Shown here in pieces: positions 1 through 7,833 of a DNA stretch of 64,000 nucleotides (position 1 is the first letter of the stretch; every line of letters begins with the position of its first letter). The translations under genes were made by a program, and so were the position numbers. Origin of the DNA: Prosthecobacter dejongeii (GTDB lineage Bacteria > Verrucomicrobiota > Verrucomicrobiia > Verrucomicrobiales > Verrucomicrobiaceae); assembly GCF_014203045.1 (NCBI RefSeq), contig NZ_JACHIF010000007.1, positions 186,001 through 250,000 of the forward strand, in the 5' to 3' direction. The notes below the pieces were generated by a model, which worked only from the letters and a program-made list of their open reading frames with translations, was not told the origin of the DNA and did no database searches.

Positions 1-810
1 TATCAACTGCAAACTTTGGATGCAGGAGTCAGCCCAAACACTCAGCTCCAGCAGTTTCGAGATGCTGTGGCGAGTCAGCCTTATGCAATCATCTTGGATC
101 CACTGAACGCCGAGCTCCTCGAAACCGAAGTGAAGGCAGCGCTGGCGCGAGGGGTTTGGGTGATCGGGCTTGGGGAAACCAGTGTGTCTTTGGGCTGCAC
201 GTCCGCGTTAGTGGCCGACCAGAAAAAAGTGGGGCAACTGGCGGGTGAATTGGTCATCAATGCTTTAACGGCAAAAGCTAGTGCCGCTGGGCAAACGGAG
301 GTCTCCGGGCGAGTGATCGAGATCCGAGGGGATGATGAAAATGGCGTCTGTCAGCAACGACACGAAGGTTTTGAAGCCGCACTAAAAGCTGTGCCTGGCA
401 TCATTCTGGTGCATGACGCACCAGGTTTATGGAGCATTGCCGGAGGGCGCGAACGCACCCAAGATGCGTTGCGTTTGCAGCAAAGTTTCGACATTGTTTA
501 CGCTCACAATGACCTGATGGCCTTGGGGGCTGCATCGGCGCTTCAAGATCGCCGAGAGGATGTGATGATCATCGGCACGGATGCTTTTCGTGGCCGTGAA
601 GGGGGCCTGACCTTGGTCGGCGACGGTGAAATTGACGCGACGGTTTATCAGTCACTTCTGGTGGATTTCGCCTGGGTGATTTTAAAAAAGCGAGCTGAAA
701 CAGCTGAGTTTAAACCTCAGCCGCGATACGAAATGCCCATGCGTTCCATTTTGCCCAAGGATGTGGACGACATCCGCTGGAATGGATGGCCCAAATACCC
801 GGAGTTTTGA
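1..810 (+). CDS. Sugar ABC transporter substrate-binding protein, 5' end outside window
   Basis: The reading frame is open from the first base, so the true start lies upstream and 269 C-terminal residues are visible. The sequence fits the RbsB/LacI-like periplasmic binding fold (Peripla_BP_4 type). It has the alternating beta/alpha pattern, a segment that ends one lobe (IIGTDAFRGREGG) and the family hallmark AHNDLMALGAASAL near the hinge. Such proteins bind a sugar or autoinducer-like ligand in the periplasm and deliver it to an ABC permease. The ligand cannot be told from sequence, and no permease or ATPase gene follows on this strand, so the rest of the transporter is probably upstream of the window. 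Confidence 0.8.
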   Translation, partial: YQLQTLDAGVSPNTQLQQFRDAVASQPYAIILDPLNAELLETEVKAALARGVWVIGLGETSVSLGCTSALVADQKKVGQLAGELVINALTAKASAAGQTEVSGRVIEIRGDDENGVCQQRHEGFEAALKAVPGIILVHDAPGLWSIAGGRERTQDALRLQQSFDIVYAHNDLMALGAASALQDRREDVMIIGTDAFRGREGGLTLVGDGEIDATVYQSLLVDFAWVILKKRAETAEFKPQPRYEMPMRSILPKDVDDIRWNGWPKYPEF

Positions 811-818
811 GGTGTATT

Positions 819-1202
819 TCACTCCCACCAGTGGAACCACTGATTCATCCAGCCGACAGCTGCAACGAGGGATGTGACCACCACCCCAAATTCTAGCATG
901 AGGGCCATACGACGACGTTTAGCCGCACGAAGCTGGTGCAAGGGAACACGCTGCGGGGAACGCAGGGCTTTTTTGGAAAACATCGCTTCTGGGGCTGGCA
1001 AGACGTCTTTCGAGGCTATGCGACGCCGACGCAGGGTGTGAGGAGCCGCCACGATGGCACACTCCAGAGAATGAATTTCTTCCTGGAGGGCGAGTGAGCG
1101 AGATTTCATCTGCTTCAGCTTCGCGGGCTTAGCTTCCTGAGCCAAAGCCTGAACCGTTCTCGGACGACGTGTGGCGACGCGTTTGTTCATAGCGGAAGAC
1201 AT
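819..1202 (-). CDS. Small basic protein with C-terminal membrane segment
   Basis: The product has 127 residues. It has a very basic N-terminal two thirds and one hydrophobic segment at about residues 100-118, so it is probably a tail-anchored or single-pass membrane protein. I do not recognise a family. Its ATG directly abuts the TAA stop of the upstream coiled-coil gene, which implies translational coupling. The upstream partner is also single-pass with a C-terminal anchor, and before that comes a multi-pass exporter permease, so the three may form one membrane assembly. That last step is inference. Confidence 0.6.
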   Translation of the reverse strand: MSSAMNKRVATRRPRTVQALAQEAKPAKLKQMKSRSLALQEEIHSLECAIVAAPHTLRRRRIASKDVLPAPEAMFSKKALRSPQRVPLHQLRAAKRRRMALMLEFGVVVTSLVAAVGWMNQWFHWWE

Positions 1203-1913
1203 TTAAAACATGAGCTTGATCAAGATCACGGCAATCAAGATCGTGGCCATCAATGGTAAGGTGAAGGCGAAACCTCGACGCACCCATGTGCCGAGATCAT
1301 CAGCACCGGAGAGCGCATTGGCCAAGCGGCCACTGGCGCTGTATTCCCCTTCGTCCTCGTCTTCACGTTCTGAATTTAAATGCAGAGGTGAAGTCTCTAC
1401 GGGGCGATGGGAAGTGACACGACGGATGCCTTTTTCAAAGCTCGTTTCAGCCTCAATCAGCGCTGAAATGGCTTTGTCCAGTTCTTGATCGAGCTGGCTG
1501 CGGTGCCAACGCTCAGGCAAGAAGAGTTTGAGTTCATCCAGACGATCACGGAAGTCCTGCTGAGTGGAAGACATGTCCTCCACACGACGGCGGGCATCTT
1601 CAAGGTCTTCAGTAATGGCGCGCAGGCTGCGTTCCAGCTTTTCGGTGATGTCTTTGCGACCCGCGATGAAACGCTCCTGCTTTTGCTTGAGGTTTTCTAG
1701 AATTTTACGTTGGTGTTCCAGCTCTTCCTGCTCAGCGCGCAGCTTGGTGAGGCGGTGCTGGGCTTCACGGACTTGCTGGTCCATGTCCTCCATGGGAGAT
1801 TCTTCGGCGTGGCCGATGGTGAATTCTGGGGCCTCATCGAAGCGGAGGATATTGTTATCCTCTGATGTGGGGACCGAAGCGAGAGCGGGAGAGCGGCGGG
1901 CCATGGCTGTCAT
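1203..1913 (-). CDS. Coiled-coil protein with C-terminal membrane anchor
   Basis: The product has 236 residues. A long heptad-rich, Glu/Gln/Arg-rich helix runs from about residue 42 to 130, a Glu/Asp-rich patch lies near 180-190, and one hydrophobic segment occupies about 216-235. The topology suggests a cytoplasmic coiled coil held to the membrane by its C-terminus. The family is not recognised. The gene lies 25 bases after the exporter permease and abuts the next gene, so the three are probably cotranscribed from the promoter near 3750. Methionines at residues 1 and 4 are both possible starts; the first is used here. Confidence 0.65.
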   Translation of the reverse strand: MTAMARRSPALASVPTSEDNNILRFDEAPEFTIGHAEESPMEDMDQQVREAQHRLTKLRAEQEELEHQRKILENLKQKQERFIAGRKDITEKLERSLRAITEDLEDARRRVEDMSSTQQDFRDRLDELKLFLPERWHRSQLDQELDKAISALIEAETSFEKGIRRVTSHRPVETSPLHLNSEREDEDEGEYSASGRLANALSGADDLGTWVRRGFAFTLPLMATILIAVILIKLMF

Positions 1914-1938
1914 GAATTTTATTTCAGTGACAGTAATA

Positions 1939-3681
1939 TTACAGCTTTTTTAAATAATCTAGACTTTTCGTGCGCTTTTTCGCCATCCAGTAAGGAATGG
2001 CCCCAAAAACGAGCGATAGGAAGAGGACGGCCCCCAAACCGGAGAGATCCTGGATGAGGATCATGCGGGGAGACATGGGAAGCCCTGCTGCCTGGGCTTT
2101 CCAACGGAGCGCTTCTGGAAGGGCTAGAGCGGTGGCACTGAAGAGAATGTATAAAAAACTGCTGATGAGGCAGAGTGTACCGCCAAATCCCGAAATGATG
2201 CGAGCGGGATTTGGCTCACGAAAGTTAGGTAAAAGAGCTCCTAGAGACAGGGCTAAGGCATTCAGTGCATAACTCATCATCAAAACCGCTGCACAGAAGA
2301 ACACCGTACGTTGCCAGGGAAGTGAGAGAGAGAGGCTGGAAGTAAAAACGAGAAGGGTGGTCAGCAAGCCCATGATGCCTGCACTGAGCCGGAGTTTGAG
2401 GCTTAGCACTCTTTGTAAAGACAAGGGGGAAAGACCCAAAATCCAGAGGCGCTGCCCCTCCATACTAAACTGGGGAAAGATGAAGCGTGTGGTCAGGGTG
2501 GAGAGCGCGAGGCAGCAGACGAGGAGATTTAAATGACTGATGACGATGATCCAAAAGGGACTTTGGAGGTCATACCCCAGCCGCCGCAGATTGGACGTAT
2601 ACATGAGCAGCAGACCGAAGATGAGGAGGCTCTGCCCCCACTGAGTGGGTTCGCGTAAAAAGGTGCGGATGTCTTTGAGGATGGCTGCATGCTCGGCCCG
2701 TTTTAGACCCCAAACCCGCGCGATTACACTGCGTTCCCTTAGTTTTTCTGGTTGTTTAAACCAGGCCTCTTCAGCAGCTTGTGCTCGCGTCATGGGAACG
2801 GCAGACATGACACGGTGCCAGGCTGGGTAAAAAAGGTGACTGCCTAATTTGGCGGTGAGAGTGAGCGCGAAGAGGGCATTGGCAAGCAAGGCAAAACTGA
2901 AAAAAGTAGCCTGAGGATATAGACCACGACCTGAAGCAAAAATGACCTCTGCGACCCATGAGCTAGGTAGCAGAGGATGCATGCAGATTTCCGTATGTTG
3001 CAGCACCCCATGCAGGCTAGAGACGATGTCATTACCATTGATGGATTCCAAATCTGCTTTGGAAAAAAAACTGTAGATGGTGGTCAGGACGATGTAGATC
3101 CCCAAGGCTGCGATGGGCTTCCACCACCAGGGGCGAGCATGGCGCACGAGGATGAGAAGAATCCAGGAAGAGAGATTGGCCGCAATGGTAACGAGGCAAA
3201 GTAGGGCAGGGGCTCCCAGGATGTAAAAGGATGGGCCGGCATCGTAGATACGGCCCAAGGCGACCAAAATGGGAGCGCTAAGTACCAATAATCCCCAACT
3301 GGCCAGTGCCATGCCTTCCAGTGTTTTCCACAGAACTAAACTGCGATAAGGCAAGGGCAAGGCTACTTGCCAATCCATGTCTTTTCTTCGGAATAGACCC
3401 ATGCCTGTGATGGTGGCGTTCGAGATCACCAGCATGACAAAAAAGAAAAAGAACAAGATGTAGATGAGCCGCTCCAACAACAGGGGGCCGAAAAGTGGCA
3501 TGCGGCTGATGAATTCTAGCCCGCGAGAAACCAATACGTAAGCAGCCACGCAGTAAAGCGCCAGAAAACAGCCGATCGTGAGAACCAGTAGCCGGTTTTC
3601 GGAAAGCCCATGCTGCACGCGATGCCGGAGCATCTGCCCGTGGACGCGGGCCAGCAAGAGCGTGGCGGAGGCAGATGACAT
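1939..3681 (-). CDS. Multi-pass membrane protein, putative ABC-type exporter permease
   Basis: The product has 580 residues with roughly ten to twelve hydrophobic segments in two blocks, about residues 27-260 and 340-575. A large partly hydrophilic stretch around 285-340 separates them. The pattern and local sequence (for example FRRKDMDWQVALPLPYRSLV after the second segment) resemble the putative ABC exporter family (ABC-2 type permeases, PF16949-like). No ATPase gene is adjacent, so the energising subunit would have to come from elsewhere. It is first in a three-gene minus-strand set with two single-pass proteins. A good promoter match lies about 60 bases upstream of the ATG. Confidence 0.65.
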   Translation of the reverse strand: MSSASATLLLARVHGQMLRHRVQHGLSENRLLVLTIGCFLALYCVAAYVLVSRGLEFISRMPLFGPLLLERLIYILFFFFFVMLVISNATITGMGLFRRKDMDWQVALPLPYRSLVLWKTLEGMALASWGLLVLSAPILVALGRIYDAGPSFYILGAPALLCLVTIAANLSSWILLILVRHARPWWWKPIAALGIYIVLTTIYSFFSKADLESINGNDIVSSLHGVLQHTEICMHPLLPSSWVAEVIFASGRGLYPQATFFSFALLANALFALTLTAKLGSHLFYPAWHRVMSAVPMTRAQAAEEAWFKQPEKLRERSVIARVWGLKRAEHAAILKDIRTFLREPTQWGQSLLIFGLLLMYTSNLRRLGYDLQSPFWIIVISHLNLLVCCLALSTLTTRFIFPQFSMEGQRLWILGLSPLSLQRVLSLKLRLSAGIMGLLTTLLVFTSSLSLSLPWQRTVFFCAAVLMMSYALNALALSLGALLPNFREPNPARIISGFGGTLCLISSFLYILFSATALALPEALRWKAQAAGLPMSPRMILIQDLSGLGAVLFLSLVFGAIPYWMAKKRTKSLDYLKKL

Positions 3682-3741
3682 GGGGGAGACGCGGCAGTTG
3701 CCAAGCTATGTTGACAGGTTGGGCGTGAGGTTGCTGCATTA

Positions 3742-3770
3742 TTTATAATATTTCCGGCGATGTTTGTCCA
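3742..3770 (-). promoter_or_regulatory. Sigma-70-like promoter for the exporter operon
   Basis: Read on the minus strand, TGGACA (complement of 3765-3770) is followed after exactly 17 bases by TATAAA (complement of 3742-3747). Each element matches the consensus at five of six positions. It lies about 60 bases upstream of the exporter-permease start at 3681 and points towards it. Confidence 0.5.
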
Positions 3771-3867
3771 TCCGGCACAAAAGGGTGATCTATCTTCTTT
3801 CTTGGTCTGCAGGGTGTTTCTTCGTCCTTGCCGGAGCACGGATGCTGAGGCAGAGCTAAAGGACCCC

Positions 3868-5691
3868 ATGCGTATCCTTGGCCTTTCAGCCTACTTCCAT
3901 GACTCCGCCGCCTGCCTGATTGAAGATGGCGAGGTCGTAGCCGCCGCGCAGGAGGAGCGTTTCAGCCGGAAAAAACATGATGAGAAGTTCCCTCGTCACG
4001 CCGTGGATTTTTGTCTGAAACAGGCGGGTGTCACCATGCAGCAGGTGGATCATGTAGCCTACTACGAGAAGCCCTTTTTGAAGTTTGAGCGCATTCTGGA
4101 AACTCACCTCGCCTTTGCCCCGAAGGGGTTGAAAAGCTTCATGATGGCGATGCCGAGTTGGTTGAGTCAAAAACTTTGGCTACCGCAGGTTATTGCGGAC
4201 GAATTGGGCTGGGACGGGCGCGTGCTGTTTGCAGAGCATCATGAGTCGCATGCAGCATCAGCCTTTTTCCCTTCTCCCTTTGAACGTGCTGCCATACTTA
4301 CTCTGGATGGCGTGGGAGAATGGGCGACGGCTTCATACGGTGTGGGCCGTGGAAATCAGGTGGAGATCCTTCATGAAATGCGCTTTCCGCACTCGTTAGG
4401 ATTGCTCTATTCGGCCTTCACTTACTTCACAGGCTTTAAAGTGAATTCGGGCGAGTATAAGCTGATGGGTTTGGCCCCATACGGTGAGCCACGGTTTGTG
4501 CAGACGATCCTAGATCATGTCATTTCGCTGAAGGCGGATGGCTCCTTTGCCATGAATCTGGAGTACTTCGACTATGCGGCAGGGCTGAAAATGACGAGTT
4601 CCAAGATGAATTCGTTGTTAGGCGGCCCCCCACGCCAGCCAGAGTCGGCTTTGACCCAGCGTGAAATGGATATTGCCAGATCCATTCAGGTGGTGACGGA
4701 GGAGATCGTACTTCGCATGGCCCGTCATGTGCGCCAGGAAACGGGAGAAAAGTACCTCTGCTTAGCCGGGGGCGTGGCATTGAACTGCGTGGCCAATGGC
4801 CGACTTTTGAGAGAGGGGATCTTTAATGATCTATACATCCAACCGGCCTCTGGGGATGCAGGGGGGGCTTTAGGTGCAGCGCTGGCGATTCAGCATCACT
4901 TCCTGGATCAACCCCGGGCTTTTAAAACCACAGGAAACTGGCAGCGCGGAAGCTACCTAGGCAGTGAGTATGGGCCTGAGGAAGTGAGGCAAGCTTTAAT
5001 CCCTCTGGGGGCTAAGATGAGCTGCTGCGCTTCCATGTCTGAAATGGCGACGAAGACTGCTAAATTGATCGCAGAAGGGAAGGTCGTTGGCTGGTTTCAG
5101 GGACGGATGGAATTCGGTCCACGTGCGCTAGGAGCGCGTTCCATTTTGGGTGATCCACGTGTGGCAGATATGCAGCGCAGGCTGAACGTAAAGATCAAGT
5201 TTCGTGAGGGCTTTCGTCCTTTCGCGCCGGCCATTTTATCCGGGCGTGAGGCGGAGTGGTTTGACCTGGATCGCCCGAGTCCCTACATGCTGCTAGTGGC
5301 TCCAGTGGCAAAAAAGCATCGTTTGTTAGTCTGTGAGGCCGATGAGGTGGCCCTGTCCGGCTTGCATAAGCTGCGTTTACCTCGCTCTACAATCGCCGCC
5401 GTGACGCATGTGGATGGCTCTGCCCGCGTCCAGAGTGTGGATGCTGAAACGCATCCTGCGTTTCATGAGTTGATCCAGCGTTTCGATGAATTGACGGGAT
5501 GTCCGATGGTGGTGAATACTTCCTTCAATCTACGTGGGGAACCGATGGTAGAGTCTCCTGCCCAGGCTTACACCTGTTTTATGCGGACCGATATGGACGT
5601 CTTGGTTATCGGCCCTTGGTTACTGCTCAAGGAAGAGCAACCCGCTTGGGCAGAAAAGGAAAACTGGAGGGAGCAATTCCAGCCTGACTGA
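3868..5691 (+). CDS. NodU/CmcH/SxtI-family carbamoyltransferase
   Basis: These enzymes move a carbamoyl group from carbamoyl phosphate to a hydroxyl (or amino) group of a small molecule or sugar through a carbamoyl-adenylate. The N-terminal Kae1-like domain shows the family motifs HDSAACL (from residue 11) and HHESHAASAF (from 124), which provide metal and nucleotide ligands. The C-terminal domain carries FGPRALGARSILGDPR near residue 415. I chose the ATG at 3868 because MRILGLSAYFHDSA is the canonical start and AAAGGA lies just upstream; the frame extends 36 unrelated codons further. The product has 607 residues, normal for the family. An SxtJ-like gene follows after one base and then a DUF5989 peptide. 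The acceptor substrate is unknown. Confidence 0.9.
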   Translation: MRILGLSAYFHDSAACLIEDGEVVAAAQEERFSRKKHDEKFPRHAVDFCLKQAGVTMQQVDHVAYYEKPFLKFERILETHLAFAPKGLKSFMMAMPSWLSQKLWLPQVIADELGWDGRVLFAEHHESHAASAFFPSPFERAAILTLDGVGEWATASYGVGRGNQVEILHEMRFPHSLGLLYSAFTYFTGFKVNSGEYKLMGLAPYGEPRFVQTILDHVISLKADGSFAMNLEYFDYAAGLKMTSSKMNSLLGGPPRQPESALTQREMDIARSIQVVTEEIVLRMARHVRQETGEKYLCLAGGVALNCVANGRLLREGIFNDLYIQPASGDAGGALGAALAIQHHFLDQPRAFKTTGNWQRGSYLGSEYGPEEVRQALIPLGAKMSCCASMSEMATKTAKLIAEGKVVGWFQGRMEFGPRALGARSILGDPRVADMQRRLNVKIKFREGFRPFAPAILSGREAEWFDLDRPSPYMLLVAPVAKKHRLLVCEADEVALSGLHKLRLPRSTIAAVTHVDGSARVQSVDAETHPAFHELIQRFDELTGCPMVVNTSFNLRGEPMVESPAQAYTCFMRTDMDVLVIGPWLLLKEEQPAWAEKENWREQFQPD

Positions 5692-5692
5692 C

Positions 5693-6127
5693 ATGGTTAG
5701 ACAAAACATCATTCTTCAAGAACTACGCGAAGTGGAGCAGTCGCCACGCGCTTGGCGTGCTTTTGGTTGGGTCATGGCGGCGGCATTGGTAGTTCTGGCG
5801 GGAATCTCTTTTTGGAAACACGGCCAGATAACTCTCTGGACACTGGGCTTAGGCAGTACTGCGGTTGCATTTGCCTTGACGGGGCTGATCCTCCCAAGAT
5901 TGCTCAAGGAGCTTCATCTGAGCTGGATGTTTATATCGCTTTGTTTGGGGTGGGTCATGTCGCGAGTGATCTTGATCCTGCTCTTTGTCTTGGTGGTGAT
6001 CCCGACTCATGTGGCGGGGAGGGTATTTAACTTATCTTTTATGCAGATGCGTTCAGGTGCTGAAAAGGATAGCCTATGGGTGAAGCGGAAACCCCGTGAG
6101 AGAAGGCATCACGAAAAGTTATTTTAA
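5693..6127 (+). CDS. SxtJ-like small membrane protein
   Basis: The product has 144 residues. It has hydrophobic segments at about 26-42, 51-71 and a long one at 78-112, then a strongly basic C-terminal tail. Size, topology and position directly behind a carbamoyltransferase match the SxtJ family, first named from the cyanobacterial saxitoxin cluster but widespread beside NodU-type carbamoyltransferases. The start lies one base after the stop of the preceding gene, so translation is almost certainly coupled. The biochemical function is unknown; a membrane partner for the carbamoyltransferase or its product is a reasonable inference. Confidence 0.75.
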   Translation: MVRQNIILQELREVEQSPRAWRAFGWVMAAALVVLAGISFWKHGQITLWTLGLGSTAVAFALTGLILPRLLKELHLSWMFISLCLGWVMSRVILILLFVLVVIPTHVAGRVFNLSFMQMRSGAEKDSLWVKRKPRERRHHEKLF

Positions 6128-6167
6128 CCGAGCTAATATGCTCTAAAGCTAGAGACTTTCGCTCTGC

Positions 6168-6326
6168 ATGAAACGCACCCAAATCATTCGCCAATTTCTG
6201 TCGTTCCTGGTTCAGTCCGGCAAGTGGTGGTTGATGCCTTTGGTCTTGATGCTTTTGCTGTTGGGTACGGTTCTGGTCTTTGCGAAAGGCAGTGCGATTG
6301 CCCCCTTTATTTACAGCCTCTTTTAG
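6168..6326 (+). CDS. 52-residue DUF5989/SxtK-like membrane peptide
   Basis: This frame is short and easily missed. It begins MKRTQIIRQFLSFLVQSGKW and continues into one hydrophobic helix (about residues 22-39), ending in FIYSLF before TAG. The layout is an amphipathic basic start, a Lys-Trp-Trp boundary and a single helix. It fits the small DUF5989 family, which usually sits third behind a carbamoyltransferase and SxtJ, as here. It starts 40 bases after the SxtJ-like stop. The function is not known. Confidence 0.7.
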   Translation: MKRTQIIRQFLSFLVQSGKWWLMPLVLMLLLLGTVLVFAKGSAIAPFIYSLF

Positions 6327-6344
6327 CCCGAAGCCAAGCCCCCT

Positions 6345-7733
6345 TCATGCTGCGCTGTCTTTGTGGAACTGAATGGCGGCGATTTTATCGGCCATGTCGT
6401 GGCTGGCACAGAAGGCGATTTCTGCACTGGCAGCACGGCTGAGGCGTGCACGAAAGGTAACGATTTCCCCCAGGCTAAGTCCATCCACAAAAGCTTCAAC
6501 CGGACGGTGGTCGGGGCTAAGGCTACGAATCTCAACCGTGGTATCTACGGAAAGAAGCGCGCTACGCCAGTGGGCCGGTTCCATGACATTGGACCCGACC
6601 AGCAACCACGCGGGGGTATCTGCTAGCAAGGGGCTGGCCCCCATGCTCCGGGCATAGGCGGTGGAGCCTGCCGCAGTGGCGACGAGGGCACCATCACTGA
6701 CGAGTTTTGGAATACGCTCGACCCCATTAACGATGATTTGTAGCCAAGCACTTTGACTGGTAGCTCGCTCCAGCCAGGCATCGTTAAAGCCGTACGATTT
6801 GTGAATCGTGCCCGCCTTGTCCTCCACTTCAATATAGAGCATAGGCATCTGGCGCAGAATGACATCGGAAGGCGGAAATGGGCAGCCGAGGACTTGTTCT
6901 GGCGCATTCATCAAGAAGCCGAGGTGGCCTGCATTGATTCCAAAAAATGGGCGGCGTTCACGCCAATTTTCACGAATGCAGCGCAGCATGGCCCCGTCGC
7001 CGCCGAGCACGGTGATGAAATCAGGCTTATCATTTGTTCCTGGGCCGATCTCTGCAAGCCATTGCTGGGCCTTGGTATTGTGGGGATCGGCTTCGATAGA
7101 GTAAGTCTTGCCATTGAGACTTTGACGGGCCCAGTTGCCTGGATTGGGGGCACGATACAGACCGTAACGTTCAATGTAAGCTTGGGCACGTGCATTGAGG
7201 AGCCCAAGGACGGGCTGCCCGTGGCTGAGATGATCACGAATCAGCGTGCTTGAACCATGTTCTTCGATTTCGAAGACGATGGATTGAGGGGGAAGATCGG
7301 CTTTGTTGAGGCTGTAACCTGGGCGAGTGAGAACCGCAAAGTGAGCGTGATTCCAAAGGTACTCGCCCTCTGCCCAAGTACGCTGGATCAATGACTTGCC
7401 TGTCGCACCGCCAGAAACGAGATCTCCACCCACGACATGCCAAATTTCACCTTCGTTTTCAAAACGAGTTTGCAGTGCGTGATTGCGGGTAAAAGTAGCT
7501 TGTTCAAGATCGAACAAATCCACGATAACACCTGGCAGATCACCAAAAGTCAGATCTGCAAGGGCGGCGCGATAAACGGCCGGGATGGAACCCGTTACGG
7601 GTTTGTCAGGCCGAGGGCCACACGGAATGATACGCACCTGATCAAACTCCCGCGCCAATCGCTGAGCGATGACGCGGTGATGCAGGCCAGGGGGATTGAA
7701 GCTGCCTCCAAAGAGGGCAATGCGCTGGGGCAT
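6345..7733 (-). CDS. Fused NadD-NadK: nicotinate-mononucleotide adenylyltransferase / NAD kinase
   Basis: The N-terminal half (about 1-195) is a NadD-type nucleotidyltransferase with GGSFNPPGLHH (9-19), WHVVGGD (98-104) and SSTLIR (161-166). It would turn NaMN plus ATP into NaAD. The C-terminal half (about 205-462) is an NAD kinase with GGDGAML (244-250), GINAGHLGFL (265-274) and SDGALVATAAGSTAY (346-360). It would phosphorylate NAD to NADP. The amide-forming NadE step lies between the two activities, so the fusion joins non-consecutive steps. The usual HxGH reads GLHH here, and the kinase NE pair reads ND. The ATG at 7733 is preferred over an upstream TTG because family members begin just before the GGSF loop. 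Confidence 0.85.
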   Translation of the reverse strand: MPQRIALFGGSFNPPGLHHRVIAQRLAREFDQVRIIPCGPRPDKPVTGSIPAVYRAALADLTFGDLPGVIVDLFDLEQATFTRNHALQTRFENEGEIWHVVGGDLVSGGATGKSLIQRTWAEGEYLWNHAHFAVLTRPGYSLNKADLPPQSIVFEIEEHGSSTLIRDHLSHGQPVLGLLNARAQAYIERYGLYRAPNPGNWARQSLNGKTYSIEADPHNTKAQQWLAEIGPGTNDKPDFITVLGGDGAMLRCIRENWRERRPFFGINAGHLGFLMNAPEQVLGCPFPPSDVILRQMPMLYIEVEDKAGTIHKSYGFNDAWLERATSQSAWLQIIVNGVERIPKLVSDGALVATAAGSTAYARSMGASPLLADTPAWLLVGSNVMEPAHWRSALLSVDTTVEIRSLSPDHRPVEAFVDGLSLGEIVTFRARLSRAASAEIAFCASHDMADKIAAIQFHKDSAA

Positions 7734-7833
7734 AGCACACGGTGGCGCGGAGTGGCCAGAGGGCAAGTGCGGAGTGCCTGGCGAGTGTAAAATGCTAGAT
7801 TCTTCCTCACTGGCGGGTGGGCCCGTGATGTTC

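Noticed and set aside
3711-3749. TTGACA and TATAAT on the plus strand as a promoter for the carbamoyltransferase
   Set aside because: Both boxes are perfect, but the spacer is 27 bases, far outside the functional range. The AT-rich box fits better as part of the minus-strand promoter.
3868-6326. Part of a saxitoxin-like biosynthetic cluster
   Set aside because: Only the carbamoyltransferase and its two small partners are present. The core saxitoxin genes are absent, and the triad occurs widely outside toxin producers.
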